DNA of 64,000 nucleotides from Semisulcospira habei (Eukaryota; Mollusca; Gastropoda; Semisulcospiridae): NCBI GenBank assembly GCA_036245525.1, contig BTPG01000004.1, positions 165,149,260 to 165,213,259 of the forward strand, read 5' to 3'. Shown piece by piece: positions 10,963 to 20,577 of this stretch (position 1 is its first letter; each line of letters starts with the position of its first letter). The notes under the pieces were generated by a model. It saw only the letters and a program-made list of their open reading frames with translations, ran no database searches and was not told where the DNA came from. The position numbers and the translations under genes were made by a program.

Positions 10963-11476
10963 GGAGTCCTCGGCAAGCATGGCGATGGGAACTGCAATGA
11001 CAATGGTCGCCTACTGTTGGAGCTCTGTGCAGAGCAGCAACTTGTCATCACCAACACTACTTTCCAGCAAAAGGACAGTCGAAAGACCATCTGGATGCAT
11101 CCTCGCTCCAAGCTATGTCCTAGTGCGTCAGAGGGACCGCAGTGACGTCCTCCTCACCAGAGTGATGCCCAGCGCAGAGTGCCACACTGACCACCGCCTT
11201 GTTGTTCGCTGCAAACTCAGGCTCCGCCTCAAGCTGAAACCCAAGAAAGGGGGCCCCCCAAGAAAAAGCTTGATGTTGCCAGCCTTCAGCGTGACGACAA
11301 GAAAGCTGCCCTTCAGGCCGATTTACAGCGCATGCTCAAAGACACAGTTGATCCAGCAGACTCCTCCCCTGAAACACTCTGGGAACAACTGAAAACTGCT
11401 ATTGTAAAATCCTCTGTGGAAGTCTTGGGCTTTGCTAGAAAGAGGAACAAAGACTGGTTTGACGAAAACGACGTAG
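10963..11476 (+). pseudogene. C-terminal endonuclease and linker of LINE B, inverted
   Basis: The plus-strand translation gives an APE-type endonuclease tail: GNCNDNGRLLLELCAEQQL, WMHPRSK, DVLLTRVMPSAECHTDHRLV (catalytic-type DH near 11190), then a linker ending RNKDWFDENDVE. That linker continues in protein logic with the minus-strand segment starting near 10962, which shows the inversion. Frameshifts interrupt it. Confidence 0.8.
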
Positions 11477-11488
11477 AAAAGGTTGCAT

Positions 11489-11790
11489 AGTGTTGTTCGA
11501 AACAACAAGCACACTCAGTACTGGAAACGGCAACGTCATGAAATATTTTAAATTACGTCATCAGTCTTTTATGTATAAATGTATATTCCTTTGACGTCAG
11601 TCATGTCTGGCGTGATCCAGGTCGGAAGATGACTTCTTGATTTCTTTTACGAAAATAGTGGACGAATGAAAACAACTACGTTTCGGGAGGTCAAAGGAAC
11701 AATTGTATCCCTCAGGCCTTCGGCCTTCGGGATACAATGGTTCGTTTGACCTCCCTCAGGCCTACAAGGGTCCGTGTAGCATTACTTATA
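11489..11790 (-). repeat. right arm of large inverted repeat
   Basis: Reverse complement of 8038-8400 with substitutions. It carries its own inner palindrome near 11690-11760 (GATACAATTG and CCTTCGG landmarks). The sequence 11791-12022 shows nothing I can assign. Confidence 0.8.
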
Positions 11791-12022
11791 ATATATCCGC
11801 AATGTCTTCTCTGCTGGGAGTCGTTCGTTGTAAATGTGACCGCTCTAATCTATGCCTCTTGCATACGCCACGTATCACCTGACTAAAAGACTGATGACTC
11901 CGATACTTGTCTCAGTAGCAGCGCCAGCATCGGCCGTGAGCGACAGTTCAGCAAGTATCAGACCTGCAACGGCTCGACGCAGCAGTCCGACATCAATAAG
12001 CTTGCTGCCGTCATTAGGTAGT

Positions 12023-12234
12023 TTAACACTTTTAGCGCCAAGGTCCCATTTCTCAAATTATGGAGGTGTTGCCTAACGACTGTGTGCCAGTTGCAGGAGA
12101 TAGATTGACTAGATAATTCAAGGGTAGTGCCAGATTAGCTTGGCGCCTGAAGGCGCCAAGCTAATCTGGCACTACCCTTGAATTATCATGATCAAGCCAT
12201 CTCCTGTTGTAGGGATCGGGGCTAAAAGGGTTAA
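12023..12234. mobile_element. TTAA MITE, family P1 variant
   Basis: TTAA on both ends, with inverted ends CACTTTTAGCGCC and GGGGCTAAAAGGG. A perfect central hairpin has AATTCAAGGGTAGTGCCAGA arms around GGCGCC. Confidence 0.88.
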
Positions 12235-12436
12235 GATATATGAATACATGCCTGTCAAGTTTTGAAAATGGGAAATCTGGAGATTTTTTGCGGCCTTTCT
12301 TTTTTTCGCGACGTAACGGCGTTTTCTTACATATGACAATAACTCTCAGCATAAAAATTGTGCACACACTATGTTCAGATTATTACTTTTGTATGTGTGT
12401 TTGTTGTATATTTTACCTTGAATTTACACAACACCA

Positions 12437-12513
12437 TTTACTCATTGGAGACGTGCCGTATCCGGGTGCCTTGACGCCGCTTATCCGAATGCGGCACGTC
12501 TCCAATGAGTTAA
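12437..12513. mobile_element. short palindromic MITE, family P4
   Basis: Inverted ends CTCATTGGAGACGTGCCG and CGGCACGTCTCCAATGAG, with TTTA on the left and TTAA on the right. Relatives lie at 40747-40826, 42524-42607 and 47637-47721. Confidence 0.8.
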
Positions 12514-12660
12514 ATATTCCGCGGTTTTTTTTGTGGTGAAAATCTAACAAATAATGCGATTTTATTTGAATTATTTCAAATTTCTGGATCTGATGCTGCT
12601 ATCTGATGTGCACACAGTAAGACTTGAACATGCAGAATAAGAGCACAACACTGATACGCT

Positions 12661-12830
12661 TCCCCCCCCCCCCACCCCACCCCCCACCCCCACCCCCACC
12701 CACAAAATAAAATAAAATAAAATAAAATAATAAATAAATAAATAAATAAATAATAAATAAATAAATAATAAATAATAAATAAAATAATTAATTAATTAAT
12801 TAATTAATTTTAAAAAAATTAAAAAAATAT
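12661..12830 (+). repeat. C-rich, (AAAT)n and (TTAA)n low complexity
   Basis: A C-rich tract is followed by imperfect AAAT repeats, an AATT-type repeat and A-rich sequence. The flanks 12540-12660 and 12831-13410 show no gene I can support. Confidence 0.95.
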
Positions 12831-13406
12831 TGATACTGCACGATTTTCCTTACATGCATGATACCTGTATTCAAATTCTCCTAAACTGATTGAAAAGGAC
12901 ATGCGTGCAGTTTATATGTCTGCCTACTGCTACCTGCGCTCGGAAACAGACAAAGACAACTTGAAGATAAATGCCTGTAGTAAGACTTGCTGTTGGGTAC
13001 TGCACTCCGCCCCGCGTACATTATTTAAAAGCCATTCGCACGTTTTACTTAGTAAAATCTGCTAGTAACTGGCCACGATTTCTGTACTCGTCGTTGTCTT
13101 TCGCTAGATCCATCCGCATTTTGCCTCTGATTTTGAGAAATAGCAGACGATTTCTTTGCTCAATTAAAACCGGAAGCAGCCGGAAATAACCGGAACAGGT
13201 GGGTGATCTCCCTTCATTCCGAAACTGCCATTATGCGGCGTTCAAAGTTTTCAAATTTTCTCAAGTCGGGAAAATGGGTAGGGAAAGTCATGAAAGTGAT
13301 GTTCATTCATTCTTAACCAGTCATATTGTGAGCGTGTTGCATTCATTCAATCATTCATTGATTCACTTATTTAAAATTTCAAACCAAAGAGTGGCCGGTA
13401 TCACAG

Positions 13407-13410
<4 letters not shown>

Positions 13411-13450
<40 letters not shown>
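13411..13450 (+). repeat. poly-T tract (40 T)
   Basis: An uninterrupted run of T. Read on the minus strand it could be the poly-A tail of a processed insertion, but I could not identify a body next to it. Confidence 0.95.
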
Positions 13451-13453
<3 letters not shown>

Positions 13454-13707
13454 GGCATCAGTCGTTTACAATCATTAATAGGTCGATTGCGAGTTCCCAA
13501 GCAGCGCGAGAACGCTCGCTAGATTACGCGGCTTTTACCCGAGACAAGACTTGGCTAGCCACGAAATGTGGGCAACTCGGCCGGCGGCTAGCTGTTACGC
13601 TTTACTGTTACCATATGCTGTTCTGCTGTGAATCATATACAACATGCGGGAAATTTAAGCTCATATTGACAAAGAACTGTCGACGATTGCGTCCACCCCT
13701 TGAATAA

Positions 13708-13784
13708 ATTATTGCGCCAAGTTTCAAGCATGTGCGTACAGAAATATCGGAGGTGATTCTCAGTGTTTACATACATACGCGCGT

Positions 13785-13881
<97 letters not shown>

Positions 13882-14060
13882 CGGCGCTTCGTGCCAAACG
13901 TACGTTCAGCAGCGAGGTTAGCGTAACTAGACTCATGACGTAATGTCTAGTTATTTCCGGAGGTTTAGGCCTGTCCGCCTTTGACATCATGGATATGCTA
14001 TTAAATTCGCCCCACCGCGACCCATCCTAAAAAGTCCCTTCTATAAATAGGAGGGACTTA
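13708..14060 (+). repeat. dispersed repeat, copy 2 of pair with 6412-6700
   Basis: Same ordered blocks as 6412-6700, expanded by a (CACG)n(CA)n microsatellite at about 13786-13878. It ends with the hairpin CCCTTCTATAAATAGGAGGG. It lies just upstream of the secreted-peptide gene, and its TATAAAT (about 14041) is about 320 bases before that ATG. Confidence 0.82.
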
Positions 14061-14362
14061 AAAACACACGTGCCGCACGCACATTTATTCCAGCGCGTTT
14101 GTTTGGTACTAACGATAGCGCACGCGCAGTCGTAACTCCGGATAGGTGTACTGACGCTTCCTAGTCCATCCTAGTCCAATTCTTGCCATACTAAACAGCC
14201 ACAACTTCGGCTTTCTCCCCCTTTGATCCTACTACATACTGACAATTGTTCTCACCGCCAAAACCGCAAATGAAGGACCAGCACACATTATCTGTTGATG
14301 CGCTTTTCCAGGTAAAGCTGTATTTCAACCATCACGACAACTGACTGAGGCAGTCGAGAGTC

Positions 14363-14614
14363 ATGACACTGAAATGGATCCACTGCCACTTTGTCCTGTT
14401 CATTCTGCTGCTCCAGCTCTGTCTGGTCCCATTATGTGAGGGCTACCGCTCTTTTGAGGCATGCGTGGAAGAATGCGACTGCGACTTACCACTGTGCACG
14501 GGAGACAATCCGCAGCCATGTAGGGACGCGGCACGCAGGTGCATGGAACAATGTGAGAGGGGCTGTCCAGAACAACGCAAAAAACGGCCCGCGGATCCCG
14601 GACCACCTGAGTAG
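14363..14614 (+). CDS. small secreted cysteine-rich peptide precursor (83 aa)
   Basis: The best intact gene candidate here. Seen: an ATG with an in-frame TGA 21 bases upstream, a hydrophobic signal peptide of about 27 residues (core FVLFILLLQLCLVPL, likely cleaved after CEG), then a short Cys-rich region with eight cysteines spaced C-x3-C-x1-C-x4-C-x7-C-x6-C-x3-C-x3-C, a basic RKKR motif and a short Pro-rich tail. An AATAAA follows 115 bases after the stop. The RKKR suggests proprotein-convertase removal of the tail, leaving about 45 residues. The CxxxC pairs could sit on helices. No family is recognised: a secreted regulatory, defence or venom-like peptide are all possible and none is shown. 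No intron is needed. A promoter could lie in the TATAAAT-bearing repeat upstream, which is inference only. Confidence 0.6.
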   Translation: MTLKWIHCHFVLFILLLQLCLVPLCEGYRSFEACVEECDCDLPLCTGDNPQPCRDAARRCMEQCERGCPEQRKKRPADPGPPE

Positions 14615-14728
14615 CTGAACACTCTACCGTTTCGACTTAAACCATTGATTCATATTCAGATTTTTAGAACTCTGTTGTCACATGTCAAGCTGAGTTGGGA
14701 AATTTGTCTTTTGATCCGAGAAACATTG

Positions 14729-14734
14729 AATAAA
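14729..14734 (+). terminator. candidate poly(A) signal of the secreted-peptide gene
   Basis: AATAAA lies 115 bases downstream of the stop codon, with T-rich sequence following. Position and strand fit the small secreted-peptide ORF. Confidence 0.45.
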
Positions 14735-14803
14735 AAATGGTGTCTCCCATTTTTCCGCAGTCAGTTTACTTTTCATATACACGTATATAATATAGTCTAG
14801 CAT

Positions 14804-14860
14804 CCCAATGCGCAAAAGGCCATCGGGCCGGCGTCGGCCCGATGGCCTTTGAGCAGTGGG
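14804..14860. repeat. GC-rich palindrome, family P5
   Basis: Arms CCCAATGCGCAAAAGGCCAT and its near-complement meet at a CGGGCCGGCGTCGGCCCG centre. Relatives lie at 21779-21858, 35489-35552, 57781-57885 and 63733-63815. Confidence 0.85.
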
Positions 14861-14965
14861 ACCACCAACCTGAAAACGCCTCTAGCGCGGGTCTCACCGG
14901 ATTTTGCCTCTCCGATACCTGTATAGTTCAAAACCATGATGCCTTTCATTTACCTTCATTACACC

Positions 14966-15001
14966 AAAGATCCTACATAGAAATATTATATAGGATCTTT
15001 G
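14966..15001. repeat. short hairpin
   Basis: AAAGATCCTA and TATAGGATCTTT face each other around an AT-rich loop. Confidence 0.5.
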
Positions 15002-15145
15002 ATTACACGTACCATAGCAGCTGCCAGAGAGCCGAACAGCAGTTAGAAGGTCAAGGGGTCAGTAGTAAAGATGGTTTATGTGTATTGCCTATCCGCTGAC
15101 ATAGGTGCCGCCGCTGATTGACTGTGTTTGTTATCTGCGAATATA

Positions 15146-15313
15146 ACTTGCTTGTAAATACATATTCCATGTATACATGTTCAAATGTGTGTCTTACTGA
15201 GACTTGCTTGTAAATACATATTCCATGTATACATGTTCAAATGTGTGTCTTACTGAGACTTGCTTGTAAATACATATTCCATGTATACATGTTCAAATGT
15301 CTGTCTTACTGAG
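15146..15313 (+). repeat. 56-bp tandem repeat, three copies
   Basis: Units start at 15146, 15202 and 15258 (ACTTGCTTGTAAATACATAT) and are nearly identical; the last has one change (CTGTC for GTGTC). This is a recent triplication. Confidence 0.97.
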
Positions 15314-15485
15314 ACAAGACACTGTAATTCCACCTTGTCAATGTGGATTCATATATGCTAAGTATATGTTTAAATAAGACACTGTAATTTCTCATTTATG
15401 CATTATTAAATTCTCTGAATCTTCAAGGGCGGATCTGGGGATGCTATAACAAAGTCCCTTTAAGGGGTATAAAATTTTGGCGAGT

Positions 15486-15610
15486 CCCTCCTCCCCCCCC
15501 CCCCACCACCCGTTGTTTGATATTTTGGCGAACGGCGAGAGTCTTAACACGCACGCGCCTTCTCTCTCTCCCCCCCCCCCCACCCACCCACTCCCCCCCC
15601 CACACCCGCC
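15486..15610 (+). repeat. C-tract low-complexity block
   Basis: Repeated runs of C interleaved with CA and CT. The plus-strand ORF through it is Pro-rich noise. From 15611 to 16345 I see no gene, only a degraded P1-like fragment near 15850-15900 (GGCATTCTGGCATCACCC). Confidence 0.8.
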
Positions 15611-16345
15611 CTATTGTGAGCCTTCTTCTCCACGTGATGTGCATTGTGCGAAACTGAAGTTTACTTCATATCGGTCTTTATGCTTTCGTCTTATCTTCTT
15701 TCCAGTTTTTTTTCTAGAAAGCTAAGCTGTTTTGGAACCACCGATACAGTATTATTATGCTGGTAGATATGGCTCAGTTTCTGAACTGTAAATGTAGGCA
15801 TGATATAATTATAGTCTTTCGAGGACAGACAACATGAGTAGATGTTTTTTCGCCCGGCATTCTGGCATCACCCATGAACTGTTTTGGTTAATATGTCTCC
15901 TCAACTGTAATGTAGTTTTCAAAGGAGATATCCCAAATTTGGGACTACCCACAGACCAGCTGGAGGCAAGCGGCGGTATATAACACTGAAACTGCACACC
16001 GACACCAAGGCCGGGAAATTACACAGCCGGCTGGCCAAACAAACAGTGAAATCAGGGGATCTGTTTGTTCAGCGCTGAGTAATTCGCCTTGGTATCCCCA
16101 ATCTGGGACTGAATCTCCCCCTCTGAGCTCCACGTGCTAGAGAACCTCCTGCTTGATACGGGTAGGGCTCATATGACGAGTCAGTGACGCGGGGCTCTTG
16201 TCTCCCTTGCTGCTGGAGTTACTCAGTGCCCACCTCGTCCATCAGGGCTACTCTAGACCCACTGCCTAGCGCGTCCCCTGTGCTACTCGCGGGTGACAGC
16301 GCATCTGAATCCAGCCCCGGTATGTGAAGGGCGGGCTGACCTTAC

Positions 16346-16497
16346 CGCGAATAGTGCGCCATGTCCACTCGCAAGTACTGGAGGAGCTGCATGTTCTTCT
16401 CGGTCAGCTCCGCCGCAGCTTTCCGCTGGAAACGCCAGTACACGCGGCCGTTCGTCGGGTGACGGACCTGCTCGAATCCTAGTCCAAGGTCAGCAAC
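16346..16497 (-). CDS. internal exon of an unidentified multi-exon gene
   Basis: On the minus strand this 152-bp segment has a good acceptor (CTTCCACAG, with a CTAAT branch-like site upstream) and a good donor (CGCG then GTAAGGT). It encodes 50 codons plus two bases: it starts in phase 0 and ends after the second base of a codon. The peptide begins VADLGLGFEQVRHPTNGRVY and ends LLQYLRVDMAHYS. It is amphipathic and of normal complexity, unlike the repeat-derived ORFs around it. I do not recognise the family. Neighbouring exons were not found in this window, so the rest may lie across large introns or it may be a relic. Confidence 0.5.
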
Positions 16498-16839
16498 CTG
16501 TGGAAGCTTAATTAGATGTAAAACCGAATGATGACGCAGACGCCCCGCCCCCCCCCCCCAGCCCCCCACCCCCTTCCTGCGCCCGAGCCCCTCCTTCCCT
16601 CCGACCCCCGACCCCTTCTTTGGCCCGACCCCCAGGTATCCATCCCCTCGACACACACATCTGACGCCGCATCAGTGCTGATCACAGCTAACCATTGTAC
16701 AGTACGCGTAGATGCAGGAATGCACGTGGAAGCGCGATATTAATTACGAGACCGTAACGTGACAAAGAAAAACGCACGAAATGTCTGAATACACAGAGAG
16801 TTTTAAGTAGGCAAACAAAAACACGCAAATTTTGTGAAA

Positions 16840-17130
16840 ATGGAGCACTCTCCTGTTTCTTTGCCGCTTATAATATAAAGGTTTGTTTATAAGCGGACTC
16901 GGCGGGGCCACGGGGACTGAACAAAAAAAAAAAAAAAAAAAAAAAAAATTTTTTATATCCGAAATTGTGTTATATCAGATCTAGTTATAAGCGAATTCAT
17001 TTTACAAAGACAAAGAACAGATGTGGCCGGGACCTCACCAAAAGCTGTGTTATATCCCATTTTATTTTTTATATGTCCGACCTTGTTATAAGCCGACTTG
17101 ACTATAGTAGTAGGGGACATCTTCCGAGGA
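16840..17130. repeat. poly-A block and TATATCC/TTATAAGC repeat
   Basis: A 28-A run near 16921-16948 is followed by phrases such as TTATATCC and CCGACCTTGTTATAAGCCGA. Similar phrases recur at 47430-47490, suggesting a dispersed element. No gene is seen. Confidence 0.5.
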
Positions 17131-17142
17131 AACTCCGCACTG

Positions 17143-17527
17143 ATTAAAACCCTTTTCATCCTGATACACCCATTGCTTAAAATAAATTTGACTGCTAGTT
17201 CAAGGGTGGTGCCAGCATAGCGGCTTGGCGCCTGAGGCGCCAAGCTATGCTGGCACCACCCTTGAACTAAAATAGTTTATCTGTACCCTAATCAATCCAG
17301 ACCACATTCCTTCTGCATCTGAAGATAAGTAGCAAATAATGTCTCTGTTTGTTTGTCTATTTTGACAAAGGGTATTTACCCGAAATATTAATAAATTGTG
17401 TTGTACCGTTTTTTCTAAGCGTGTTTCTTTCTCCGTTGGGTACTTCTTTGTACCCTAATCAGTAATGTAGCCTTTGTAGGACAATAAGCAACTTTTACAA
17501 AATCAGCCTCAGGATGTAATGGGTTAA
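17143..17527. mobile_element. TTAA MITE (P1b) split by a 155-bp insertion
   Basis: Ends TTAAAACCCTTTTCATCC and GGATGTAATGGGTTAA, with a central palindrome (TTCAAGGGTGGTGCCAGCAT around GGCGCC) at 17195-17269. Removing the insertion at 17295-17449 and one duplicated target leaves about 218 bp, the usual size of this family. Confidence 0.8.
17295..17449 (+). mobile_element. 155-bp SINE-like insert with 12-bp target duplication
   Basis: Flanked by GTACCCTAATCA at 17283-17294 and 17450-17461. The body contains CACATTCCTTCTGCATCTGA, TTTGACAAAGGGTATTTACC, ATATTAATAAATTGTG and GTGTTTCTTTCTCCGTTGGG. The same sequence recurs at 40007-40260 and 41520-41880. A 12-bp duplication points to a retrotransposition-type insertion, but no Pol III boxes were recognised. 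Confidence 0.75.
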
Positions 17528-17556
17528 GTAATAGAACTTTCGCCGTTGTCAATAAA

Positions 17557-17658
<102 letters not shown>

Positions 17659-17836
17659 TGAAGGACTTTGACCCGAATACCGCAATAAACTAATCCCAAA
17701 GCACATGCATTCAAACAATAACTATGTAATCAGTGCCAACCTCGGATGTTTGCAAACAGCGGCAAAGACTGAAACCCCCGCCCACCTCCTCCCTCTCTGG
17801 ATGTCAATGGGGCCGGATCTCTGCGAGCAAGTGGTA

Positions 17837-17884
17837 CAGATTCTCATGAGCCCCTGCGGTCGCAGGGGCTCATGAGAATCTGTC
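17837..17884. repeat. P3-type palindrome
   Basis: AGATTCTCATGAGCCCCTGC and its reverse complement form the centre. It is the core of the P3 MITE family without clear TTAA ends here. Confidence 0.75.
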
Positions 17885-18069
17885 ACCTTGAATGTGAAAA
17901 ATCGGCGTTCGCAAACATATCATCGGCGTTCTCCGTCTCTGCCTGTCTAGACAATTATTAGTGTCCATCCCCACGGGGTATTGCTCTCCGATGAGAGGTG
18001 ACCTGGAGTGGGGGAGGGGTCGAGGGGGGGGGGCAGAGAGGGGGGGGGGGGGGGCGGTGTCGGAAGCCG

Positions 18070-18330
18070 TACAAGTGCTGTCGTTCTGTGAACAGTGTGT
18101 TACGGCATGTCCGTTGAAAGGTCAGTCCTCATCATACTGGTTGCCTCCCTCGATTCGTTACCGCTGATCGGCGGTAGCGAATCTAGGAAAGCAACCAGTG
18201 TGGGTCTTTTGGTAAACAGAAGTGGCACAGTTGCAGTGTTCAGGTCGTATGCCATAGGCAATAACTGCCCCCCCCCCCCCCCCGACACTCCCATACCCTT
18301 AACGCTAATCATGAGGGGAAGGTCACAACA
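18070..18330 (+). mobile_element. SINE relic interrupted by a palindrome
   Basis: Contains SINE body phrases GGCATGTCCGTTGAAAGGTC and GTTCAGGTCGTATGCCATAG, in the order seen at 39175-39484. They are separated by a palindrome at about 18135-18205 (ACTGGTTGCCTCCCTCGATT). The 5' tRNA-like head is missing. Confidence 0.6.
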
Positions 18331-19436
18331 AGCCGCGGCCTAGCTGATGTAATTGACGTCATTTTGAGTTTCACGTCACCACAGGTCGCGAATCAAGGAG
18401 TGATGATGCATTTTCGAATAATAAAACCAAAAGAAGAACCCCGCAATGAATGACTTCGAATATATGTCTATTACTATATATTATATGAGCCTGTGCCAAA
18501 AGGTGTCCCGAAAAAGTGGGACATTTGCCTGCAGAATTAAACTGAACTGTGCATTAATTTGCAAGTGTTGTACAGTCTGAAATAGTAATATTTATTGTAT
18601 TTATATCTGTGTTTAAAAAGGTGACTGCCTACGCCGTTTTCCAGAATCTGACTAATGCAACACAGTGGGAATGGCTCATGCGTAACAATGAACATTGTGT
18701 ATACCGTATTATTTTGGTAAATAACCTTCATTTCAGATCAGAGATCATCTCTAGTAATGACATGTAGGTTTACTGAGCGATCTGTGATAAAGAATTGCAT
18801 TGTTCAACTTTTGTTAGTGACAAAAGTTACCTCGTTAAAACTAAGATTAACGTATTTGCTAAAGCTAAAATTAACTGCTGAAATATTGAACACCTCGTTA
18901 AAAGCAAGATTAACTGCTGAACTACTCAAACAAGAATAAATAAATAAATACTATGGTAGGAACAACTGAAGAATAAATAATCATCAAGAGTCATCCATTC
19001 ACAGTATCTCCTGGTGCGTGCGCCTTGTCGAAGCAAGGAGGCGTGCATGTTCCTATGATTCTAAGGCACCGATGCGTTCCACCGCATGATTTTCATTCAC
19101 AGCCATCATCTGCAACCGTGCATTTACATAGAGGTACACATATGCCTGACCTCCCTGTTAGGTAAAATAATGGTTAGTGCTCAGTTAGAACGATACTAAA
19201 AGAACTTGAAACGGACGCTATGTAACTATAAAACTATCCATTCACATCCATGTACAATTAGCATCCCTACTCAACCATGCCTGCGTCCTACTTGTCACAA
19301 AAAACTAACATTTTCAATAAATATTTCATAAAGCAGGCCAGACGAACAATCAAACCATACTGCTAGCACCACTTTCACATGACACAAAACATTGCGGTTC
19401 ATTCTACTGTAAGATAAAAATAACAAAATATCTTAC

Positions 19437-20084
19437 CGGCAGAGGTCACAGGCACACCCTCAACGAAGGCTGTGTTGAGGGTGTTGACATCCTCTGCCAC
19501 AAAGCTGGTGACTTCGGAAGGGTGGACAGGCAACAGAGACACGAAGCGGCTTGGAGTCCAGTTCTCCGTTGTCTGGTCTTCGCGAAAGGAAGTCCAGCTT
19601 ATGAAGCGGGGTTGTGAAAGGTTGCTGCAGTCACAGGGAAGCACAGTTCTTTGCACAGTATGCGTTTGTCAGGCTCGCCCATGTCAGGGAAGACTGACCT
19701 TAGCGGTGGGCTGTTTATGACATTTGCAGCGGCATAGATTGCACACACCCCACGGTCTTGGTAAGCTTTAATTGTCATTAGTGCTCCTTCCTGCAGGAAC
19801 TGGAGAGGTGTCAATTTGGATAGGTCGATGTTGTTGCCTGGTTCAACATACCGTTGCAGTGTGCGCAACAGGGTGTCATCACTAGCTGGAGATCCCGCCT
19901 TTGCCAGGTACAAAGGGTCAAGACAGATTTTTGCGTTGACAGCTAGCTCAGTGGTGACCCTAACCCGCATCTCTATCTGTTCATCTTCACTTCCAAAAAC
20001 CAGCAAGCTGAGTGTTCTCGGAAGACAATTCCCATCTCGCCCGATGTTCGTCTTGGGGGAAAAGAAACAAGGCTGTGCAATCAA
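19437..20084 (-). pseudogene. OTU-domain protein exon (frameshifted)
   Basis: Minus-strand exon with a strong acceptor (TTCTCTGCCACAG, boundary 20084) and donor (GCCG then GTAAGAT, boundary 19437). The N-terminal part carries the OTU cysteine-protease signature, DGNC with the candidate catalytic Cys at 20025-20027, followed by LPRTLSLLVFGSEDEQ. It continues to a conserved-looking block (GVCAIYAAANVI). Beyond about 19605-19650 the frame changes and the downstream frame reads FISWTSFREDQ and WTPSRFVSLLPV. The overall pattern resembles the OTU-like domains of vertnin-type and some transposon-encoded proteins. The apparent frameshift makes it a pseudogene unless it is an assembly error. No His of the catalytic dyad was placed with confidence. 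Confidence 0.6.
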
Positions 20085-20173
20085 CTGTGGCAGAGAACAG
20101 GGATGTTAAATACAAGTCAGGAAGGTGTGGGAGCGTGAACTGTCGCATGTCCAGTGCATTTTGGGAGGCAGTC

Positions 20174-20412
20174 TCATGCAGTTTCTAAAATTAATCTGAA
20201 TTCTGCATTTTCTTCTGCATATTGTTGAAAAAGCGTCAATCTCCGTGAAGTTGCAGATGGGGCCATAGTACTGGGTTCGGAAGATGTATCAGGTTGCGGT
20301 GGTTCAGAGCATGCCTCAGGTTGTGATGGCGATGGTTCCTTCAGTTGGTTCAGCTGCTGCCGATTGGCTGGGTCTTCCCTCCAGGACTTAGTGAAGGTGA
20401 CTCGATAAAAAA
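20174..20412 (-). pseudogene. further coding-like segment upstream of the OTU exon
   Basis: The minus strand stays open from about 20412 to a TGA at 20174-20176. It reads VTFTKSWREDPANRQQLNQL, a Ser/Pro-rich linker and LTLFQQYAEENAEFRLILET. It has no Met near its start and lies 5' of the OTU exon on the same strand, so it may be an upstream exon of that gene. No donor was found and it is only inferred to be coding. Confidence 0.35.
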
Positions 20413-20465
20413 AAAATTGTCTACGTGAAAGCTGGAAAATTTTGTATTATGGATGAATGCTATGC

Positions 20466-20577
<112 letters not shown>

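Larger units (their letters stand above)
8741..11476 (-). mobile_element. LINE B, 5'-inverted non-LTR retrotransposon with 12-bp target duplication
   Basis: Flanked by the direct repeat AAAAGGTTGCAT at 8729-8740 and 11477-11488. The 3' part (8741 to about 10963) reads on the minus strand, while the 5' part (about 10963-11476) reads on the plus strand. The two parts share the 15-mer CGAAAACGACGTAGA at the inversion boundary (10949-10963 on minus, 11463-11477 on plus). This is the structure expected from twin priming during target-primed reverse transcription. ORF1 and the N-terminal endonuclease are missing. Confidence 0.88.

Noticed and set aside
10766..11392. Single 208-codon plus-strand ORF as an independent gene
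   Set aside because: Its first part is antisense to the LINE B RT and the rest is the inverted endonuclease tail in mixed frames.
15945..16133. Minus-strand ORF near the orphan exon as another exon
   Set aside because: No convincing acceptor and donor, and it overlaps a degraded inverted repeat (CCAAGG and CCTTGG phrases).
16528..16743. Pro-rich plus-strand ORF
   Set aside because: C-tract translation; the minus-strand exon next to it is better supported.
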